Source: Tanypteryx hageni (Eukaryota; Arthropoda; Insecta; Odonata; Petaluridae). From it: 64,000 nt of DNA. The notes under the pieces were generated by a model. It saw only the letters and a list, made by a program, of their open reading frames with translations, did no database searches and had not been told where the DNA came from. Below, in pieces: positions 57,015 through 64,000 of this stretch (positions within the stretch are counted from its first letter, which is position 1; every line of letters begins with the position of its first letter). The stretch lies in the NCBI GenBank assembly GCA_028673005.1, contig CM054116.1:17679840-17743839 (forward strand). Direction: 5' to 3'. The position numbers were made by a program, and so were the translations under genes.

Positions 57015-60000
57015 TTTATATGAAATTCCACTGGAAATGTGGGAGTACGTCCAGCCTCTACTCCTAGAAGGGAAACATTAAGGGGTTGGTACCCTCCGCC
57101 GAGAATTTGGCTCTGAACCCGATGTATAAACCCTGCCAAGATGATGGAGAGAACGACGACGTCGCACTGGATGCGGCTTCCGGTGCCGCCTGCGTAGGCT
57201 GGCACGTGCCTTCCTACGCCGGCGGAGCCCGAAGCTGCATCCAGTGCGACGTATCGATCCCTGAAGAAGATCTTTGGGATCGAAACGTCGGATTGCCATG
57301 CGCCATCATACGCAGCAGCTACCGGCAGCAGCACCCAGCGCTACGCTGGCGATAGCTTCGCCGTAAACGATAACAACACCTTTTACATCGGTTTCAGAGC
57401 TCGAGGACCGGACTACATCTTCGAGGGTATCATGGCGTGCTCCGATGCAACCATCCGGATAATTCAAATGTGAGTTCGAAATATCAAAATTTTAAAGATG
57501 AGAAAAGAATTGCAGTGAAATTCTAAAATGAGAATTAAATGGAATAAAATGGAACAAAGGAGGGGGAAAAGTAAATGAACAGAAAACTTTATTTATTTTA
57601 CAATCGGTACGAGTTGGAAAGTCGATATCACCGTGGTGAAATATTTTTCGATAAAAAGATTCAATAGAACGTCTTCGAGAAAAAAATGTCCTTCTCACTT
57701 TAACCTTTGTCGACGTTTAGTTCCGAAACTGCGAGGTGCCCTTTTCGAAATAAATCACCATATTTTTCTCTCTCTTTTATGTGATCTGTAAAGCATCGAT
57801 TAAAAAACTCATTCGGATAGAGGACGACATTTGTCCACAAACTTCCGCGAAACTCATAAATAGGCGATATAGTTACGCAGATAAAAATTCGAGAGCCGCC
57901 CAAGCTTACGACCCAGATTTGTACGTGAAGCCCCTAAAGAACGCATTTGACATCTCCGGGGATTCCACTAGTGAATAATATAGTTTTCCTTCTTGTTTAT
58001 GAACCCGCACGTTCTAGTTGACCCTGGATGGGAAAAGGTGAATCCTGCGATTTAGTGTGTAAACTGTAGTCTGTGCGCTGCTCTAGGGACAAGAAAGCTT
58101 GCGATCTGAGGAAGATGCGAGGCTGAGGGAGACAAAATGGGACATTGTAAATAATAGCATGTATAATGTTCAGAGTTGTTCGAATACAGAAAACGTGTAC
58201 AACAATGAGAAACAGTATACTCCATAAATGGAGTACACAGAGGCTGCAAAGGCGTTCTTTATGGGGAATGCGCTCAAAACAGTGTCAATAGATTGGGCGG
58301 TTCGTGAACTTTTATCTCCAACACTATAAGTCCTAATTACATATATGATCCCGCTGGGTTTTTTCTGGTAATTGTCGTCCTCTATCTGAATAAATCTTTT
58401 TATGTGCACCTCACAGATCATATAAGAGCACGAGAGATAAAAATGTGGATTTTAAATTGTCGCTCGCCGATATAATTTTCGTAGCGATAGACGTAAACAA
58501 AATATGTGATATTATGACTGGGATTTTCTAGAAATTTTTTCTGCGAAACTATAAACTGTTATTATATAGACCGCGGACGAATTTGTGGGAAATGTTGCTC
58601 TTTATCCGAATAAATGTTTTGATAAATAACTTACAGAACATATCGTATAGGAGCCAGGGAGAGAAAAATACGGTAGCAAATTGTTGCTTGACGGAAGAAA
58701 CGAGTACACGATTATTTAATTTGGAAGTTATAATTGATGGATGCAGTTGAAAACCACAATGCGTTGATTAATTTTAACAAGTTTAATTAATTTAACTAAA
58801 ATCCGGAAAGTGGTTTCTGGGATTAAAGATACGGACGGACGGGGGCGACCTACCGACAAGGCGTTCCGCTGCTATCACTTAGTTGGTATAGAACGCATTA
58901 AAACTACACTTTTTGGTACATGTATCTCCAAAAAGCACTAAAATAATTTAATAATCTCCATTGGGGAAGAAACGAATGAGGGATGATAGTTGTGGTTTCT
59001 GAGTGCGTTCGGGTTTGTTTAAAATAATTCCTTTTAAGTTCATAATAAAAATACGTCTCCTCAAAAAAGAGATACGAATAGAAAATTCAGTGAAAACTCT
59101 CTCCTGTTATCCCCTGTAAATGGACGACTCGCAAATCAAAGATTTATAACCGATTGTCATTTTTAAGAAAGATACAAAGTATTGTAATGAGAGACGGCGG
59201 AGAGAAAAATTATGATTAAAGGTTAAACGAGTCATTGAAATTATATTAGAATTTTTATTTTATTACGAAATGATTAATTTTCTTTTTCATTTTTTTCAGG
59301 CCATCTAACGTCGCTGCATCAATATCCACTGTAAAATGAAAATTTGTTGTACAATAAAAATGTATTTATTTACGGAAAAAATAAATCTTACATTGAATAC
59401 GTCTAATAAAAATGTATTTTACATCGATGGTTGAGTAAATATATAGTCTATATGAGTCTATATGCACAGCCGTAGGGAGTGTTTTTAGCGCCCTTGGCAA
59501 ATCCTTCATTTTCCGCCTTTAATTAAAATATAGACATAAATCAATTTATCAACATTTAATAACTTTGCGTTTTGGTATTCAATTGTTAAAATAGCAAAGG
59601 AATTGAGTCGTGTCTGCGTCACTGATGATTTGCGAAAGTTTTTGATAATTAAGTATTGCTCTATGTAGCAGGAAGCGTTAATTGCCGAAGTGATCTTACA
59701 CAAGGAAGGGAAAACCTCCGCGGCGTGTTCTCAATGAAACATAATATCCTAAAAGAAGAATCCACACTAGTAAATTTAATGAATTCCTCATAATTAACTG
59801 CTAGTCGCTAAATATTATCCTCGGCAACGTATCATTTCGTACTGCAAAAAAATAACTGAAAGTACGATATAAATACATTGACGTACATCTTCCGATGGCT
59901 GGCGTTTTGTGCTGGTTAGAATTAATGAAGGACTTCGACTTCAAGTAAAACCTTACAGCATGAGAAACACTGCGTTACAACCAGACGCAGCATAAAAAGC

Positions 60001-60377
60001 GTAGTGCAACAGTATGACGTCGCTGGTATAGATCGAGTCCTCTACATTAGTTTCAATGCGTAACGCGGTACAACCTTTTTCTGAAGTGTTTCCTAGGCCT
60101 GGTTGGACGCGCTGCGTTATCGGATACTATAAACACATTATCGGAAGTTATAGACACATTATTGTTAGTTATAAACCAAGTATCGGTAGTCATAAATACA
60201 TTATTGGCAGTTATAAACAAAGTATCAGTAGTTATGAACAAAATATCAGTAGTTATAAACAAACTATCAGTAGTTATAAACACATTATCGTGAATTATAG
60301 ATTATAGATTATTGATAATTATAAACAATACTAACCCTACCCTGTAATGGAAGAAAACTCTCAGGAAGTAGTAAATT

Positions 60378-60785
60378 AAAATGGGATACAGAGTGAACTA
60401 AATGATGTAGTTTCCAGAACAAGAAAGAAAATAACCTCGATAACCGACGAAAAAATTGATGTATTTAAAAATATGAGAGAACAAGGTGAGTCAGCGGTTA
60501 AAATGGCAAAAAACTTGGGCGTATCTTTGTCTGTTGTGTACCAACTAATGAGGAGAATACACGAAGCTGAGGAAAATATGGAAGAAGTTGATTTAACACG
60601 GAAGAAGCCTGGACCCAAACCGCAATAAGTTTCTAGATTATCGGACAAAATATGTGAAACTATTCAAGCAGACTGCTCATTGACACAAAAAGGCATTCAA
60701 TAAAAGTTGAGAGAATATGACTTCATCTGCACACAGTCTACTATATCGACGAATCTAAAAAATATTTGCATTACTAGAAAAATAA
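60378..60785 (+). pseudogene. Tc1-like transposase, truncated (C4)
   Basis: Same truncation and nonsense codons as C2 and C3. Confidence 0.75.
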
Positions 60786-61104
60786 TTTTAATAAGTAAAA
60801 GAATATAAGCTTGCAGGTTGAAATATCCATTTTTCCATGTTAACTTATGGGGAATGGAAATCATTCTCAGGGATCGAACCAGGTCTAGTTTTTGAATTAT
60901 GTTTTTGCAAATGACTTTCACTTTAAGAACCGAACATTCGCATTAAATATCAATCTTCTAGCTACTAGCTACTTTGTTTCGAAGGACTTTTCTCTTTCAT
61001 TATTGAAATAGAGTGATCGACTTCTGTTTGTGAAGTTTTATGACAGTGGGTTTTGTCATGGGAACTTGCGGCTTCATGAATTTTTTTGTATTAATGAAAG
61101 AATA

Positions 61105-61416
61105 TCAAAATTCCCTATTCGCCCTTTGAGGAAAAAGTATACAAACTTGACATAGAGCAGCCTTTAAAAGTGTACAATAAGTTAACCAAGGAGTATGCTG
61201 AGTAAGCAACGGTAGACGGAAAGCTCGAATATTTTCACCATCATGCTTAAAGTCATAAGTCGGTGAAGATGTCCAGCATTTGCTCAAGATTTCATATTTA
61301 AATTCACTAATCATACTTTGTGGCCTTTCATCTACCCTTACACAATCCAATATCAAAATGTTCACTAACTTCTGAAGCGACATCATAGATCTCAAGTTGT
61401 TCATCCACTTCATCAA
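61105..61416 (-). pseudogene. hAT N-terminal remnant (C5)
   Basis: As C3, 103-codon frame. Confidence 0.7.
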
Positions 61417-61453
61417 TTCCTGGATCCAATTTCGTTTTTATTTAAATAATGTG

Positions 61454-61455
<2 letters not shown>

Positions 61456-61507
<52 letters not shown>
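61456..61507. repeat. TA microsatellite (C5)
   Basis: About 51 bp, shortest of the three expanded runs. Confidence 0.95.
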
Positions 61508-61511
<4 letters not shown>

Positions 61512-62289
61512 TTTTATTGCTGTTAATGAGAAATATTTCTATACGAAATTCATTTTTATTACTTCCATTGGCTACAAAACGTAACATGGAGCTCGTAAAA
61601 ATATACAAATAAGGATGTGTACTATGGCAAAGCATATAAAATTCAATACAACACAAAACATAATGAAATGGTATATTTTTAATTCATTTGTTTATTAAAC
61701 CAAATAAGAAAAACGCCTTAAAATTAACCTACCTTCTTATTGAAGTTAACTAGAGTTAATATTTTTCCAACAGAAAAATATTCAGTTAAATAGATTTATG
61801 AGTAAAAACTCTATCAAGCAAATCTTTAAAATAGCGATTCCCTCTAAGATACCGCTTTTCTTATCCCTATAGACCTGCTCCTACAGGATATTTATTTGTG
61901 TAAAATAACCGTGCACATTTTCAAAATTCAACTGAAGACAGGCCAACCTATTTAGAAAATATAATATGCTATCTGAAATTATCCGGGGTTTCTCGGGTTT
62001 TTAAGTCAAGATAGACAATTGTGAGGAAGATTTGAGAATAAAATCAAGTAATGAAACCAAGTTAATTTAAATTGTAATGCTTGATGTTACGCAATATTTC
62101 ATGTCTTCCCATATTTTGCCCAAATAAATAAATTTTCTCGCATCCTTTATAGGCGACTAACATAGTTTGTAGTTAACTAACTTTGTATCTTTTTTCAAAT
62201 AATCATGATAAACAATCGATGGAATAACTTTTAAAAGATAGTTATTTCACTCGAATCGATTTCCAGTTGAAGAAACTGCATCATATTAT

Positions 62290-62526
62290 GTGTTCATGAA
62301 TATCAAAAAATTTAAACCTTGGGCAGGAATTGCACGCTCTAGGGAAGCAACCGGTGGAAACACGATTGAAGATATAGTCAAATTTAGCTTAACAATACCC
62401 ATCCCATGCAAAGGCGGATTCTGTGGGTTTAATTTGTCACGTGAATATTTTATAGTGAAACCTATGAAACAAAACGTGTTCCCGGACTTTGAAATCGATT
62501 TGGCGATAAATGATTTGTTTGTATAA
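62290..62526 (+). CDS. Arrestin-like C-domain ORF, longest open form (C5)
   Basis: The A run is six here, not seven, so the frame is open from 62,242 (just after a TAG) through Met 62,290 to TAA 62,524-62,526. It reads through the acceptor-like TTTCCAG into an EETASYYVFMNIKKFKPW stretch and on to FSLTIPIP, YFIVKP and FEIDLAI. Either C5 retains the original frame and the other copies lost it, or a homopolymer error restores it. It resembles an arrestin C-domain strand set; the N-domain is missing. Confidence 0.35.
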   Translation: MFMNIKKFKPWAGIARSREATGGNTIEDIVKFSLTIPIPCKGGFCGFNLSREYFIVKPMKQNVFPDFEIDLAINDLFV

Positions 62527-63516
62527 CATGGAAGGTGTTGTTATAATAAAATAAGCAAAAATTGACTAAATTGATGCATACAAATGTTCAGTTGAAGAGA
62601 AGCAAAACGGACATATAGGTATTTAAATGAGGAAGAAGTTGACGATTATATTTTGGTCGAAATTAAAAAATTGTTATAGAAGTTTTCTTATTGTACCTTC
62701 TTGGATATGTTTTAATTCCTTAATTTCATATGTAAATGAAGAAACAAATTTCGCTGTCAATTATAGGGAACGAATACATATATTCCTAACAAATAAAAGT
62801 ATTGCAGGAGATGGAAATCGGCGATTTCATGGGAATCCGTTGATAGTAGCCGAGATCGTATTTAATTGAGAAGATATATTGGAAACACTAATTGACTAAT
62901 TTTTCTCCGAATTAATTATTTGAGCGTAAACTATACTTAAAATGCAATTTGAAAATAACGATTCAAATATGACGCCATAAATTCCCATTAAAAGCACTAA
63001 ATCAATGCAGTCGTAATATATACGATATCAGTTCCCATTTAAAAGCATTGATCTTGTCAGTATGGTTTTAGCATTTGGCATTGTTGAAAAGAGGAATAAA
63101 ATCTTTTTTATGTTATAAAAATCAGTTATTTAAGCTATTTAGGCACGGATATTAATTCTGCTTTAAAAAATAAGCAACTCTACTATGTGATACTTGAACA
63201 AATCTCAGGAAAGAACTGATATAAAAGTTGTCTCGCGTAATTTTTAATAAATAAACATTCATTTTGTATGTAATAATTGTATCTAGCTACGTATATCATA
63301 TAAGATTTACGGCAAGGGAGAGTGGCCTCGGGATTCCCTAGAAGTAACAATGACCCCTCTAAAGAAGAAGCCAAAGAAGCCTTCTGTCACACACTTTGCG
63401 TATGCGCGAGCCCAAGGTCAGATTGTTCTACTATCAGCAAACACATGTTGTTCATTGCTCGATGCTGTCGGTCTTCAGTTGTTCGACCAACTACGTGAAC
63501 ACGCACATCTGCACTC

Positions 63517-63663
63517 ATGGAGTGGACAAAAGCAAATACAATCAAACTAATTGAATTTTATGAAAAATATTCAGTTTTATCGGATGATACCTCTAGCGAA
63601 CATAAACAAGCAAATTATCGCATTGAAGCGCTAAGCGAAATCGGGTCATTAGTATTTAGCTAA
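63517..63663 (+). CDS. MADF-like short ORF (C5)
   Basis: Open, same 49 codons as C2. Confidence 0.35.
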   Translation: MEWTKANTIKLIEFYEKYSVLSDDTSSEHKQANYRIEALSEIGSLVFS

Positions 63664-64000
63664 AATCGGTCGATTATCCGTAATTTCGAAATATTTGCTT
63701 TAATATTTGATGAATGTAAAAACGTACTGGAATAAACGTTGTAGCAAATTTAATTTTGTACGAAGTTCGTTTAAAACATTTCCCCATATAATGCATCGTT
63801 TAAGAGATATGTTTATGACATATTTTTTGTCTTACCCCACCACTCCACCTACCGGCGACTATTGTAAACACATTACACTTACGTCTTATGAACGCTCCTT
63901 TTTATTTTTTTAACTGTTGGAGCTTTGTGGCTATAGCCAAAATTAGAAGGCGATGGATTGAGTTTATTTCTTTTCTTTGTCAAGTCTTTAAATCCGTCTC

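Larger units (their letters stand above)
50905..60972 (+). repeat. 10-kb tandem unit C4
   Basis: 10,068 bp. Landmarks: 80-codon ORF 52,570-52,812, LINE scrap 53,245-53,337, X-box 55,021-55,034, candidate first exon 55,055-55,108, hammerhead-like block 57,255-57,295, penultimate exon 57,339-57,469, minisatellite 60,125-60,290, junction 60,786-60,972. It carries a divergent patch at about 56.4-57.02 kb. Confidence 0.95.
60973..64000 (+). repeat. 10-kb tandem unit C5 (cut by window end)
   Basis: First 3.0 kb of a further unit. Landmarks: 80-codon ORF 62,627-62,869, LINE scrap 63,302-63,394. The array continues beyond the window. Confidence 0.95.

Overview
The window is eukaryotic, almost certainly arthropod and most likely insect, nuclear DNA. 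It is AT-rich, has spliced candidate exons (gtaagt and gtgagt donors, pyrimidine-rich acceptors, AATAAA signals), and is dense with animal transposons: an RTE-like LINE, a second LINE end, ZMYM1-like hAT, PIF/Harbinger, Tc1/mariner, tRNA-related SINEs and a hAT MITE. I see no prokaryotic gene, CRISPR array, rRNA or intact tRNA gene. The species cannot be named from the sequence.

The layout is a nested tandem amplification. Copy C1 (1-13,630) and copy C2 (27,004-40,650) are the same segment at an offset of about 27.0 kb. Each carries LINE, hAT relic, a shared body and a Tc1-like transposase. Between them lies a 12.8 kb spacer (13,631-26,430) seen only once here. From 30,822 the segment continues as a head-to-tail array with a period of about 10.07 kb: C2 core 30,822-40,837, C3 40,838-50,904, C4 50,905-60,972, and C5 from 60,973 to the window end. 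Every short-unit junction is the same join: transposase cut at the equivalent of 13,630, then about 180 bp homologous to 26,431-26,610, then the hAT relic from the equivalent of 30,822. The 10-kb unit is therefore best read as the 27-kb unit minus two deletions (the 12.8 kb spacer and 4.2 kb holding the LINE), amplified afterwards.

The body, in C1 coordinates, holds an arrestin-like ORF (about 5.1 kb), a conserved 80-codon ORF (5.4 kb), a LINE scrap (6.1 kb), a short MADF-like ORF (6.3 kb) and a 115-bp tandem repeat split by a SINE-like insertion (6.9-7.6 kb). It continues with an RFX X-box-like palindrome and candidate exons (7.9-8.3 kb), a strong exon with donor and a small terminal exon (9.4-9.95 kb), and a GC-rich hairpin followed by a hammerhead-ribozyme-like motif (10.0-10.2 kb). 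Last come an exon spliced to a terminal exon with poly(A) signals (10.2-12.2 kb), a 200-bp repeat in inverted copies, a 21-bp minisatellite, and the transposase. I do not recognise the product of the spliced exons, and no complete host gene can be assembled with confidence.

The spacer is a transposon graveyard: rest of the Tc1-like transposase, a 36-bp minisatellite, SINE pieces, a 319-bp hAT MITE with 8-bp target-site duplication, a Harbinger relic, a hAT relic, a LINE 3' end and a 64-bp perfect palindrome. Copies C1-C5 differ by mosaic patches, which points to gene conversion or unequal exchange. An assembly error in such a near-identical array must also be kept in mind.
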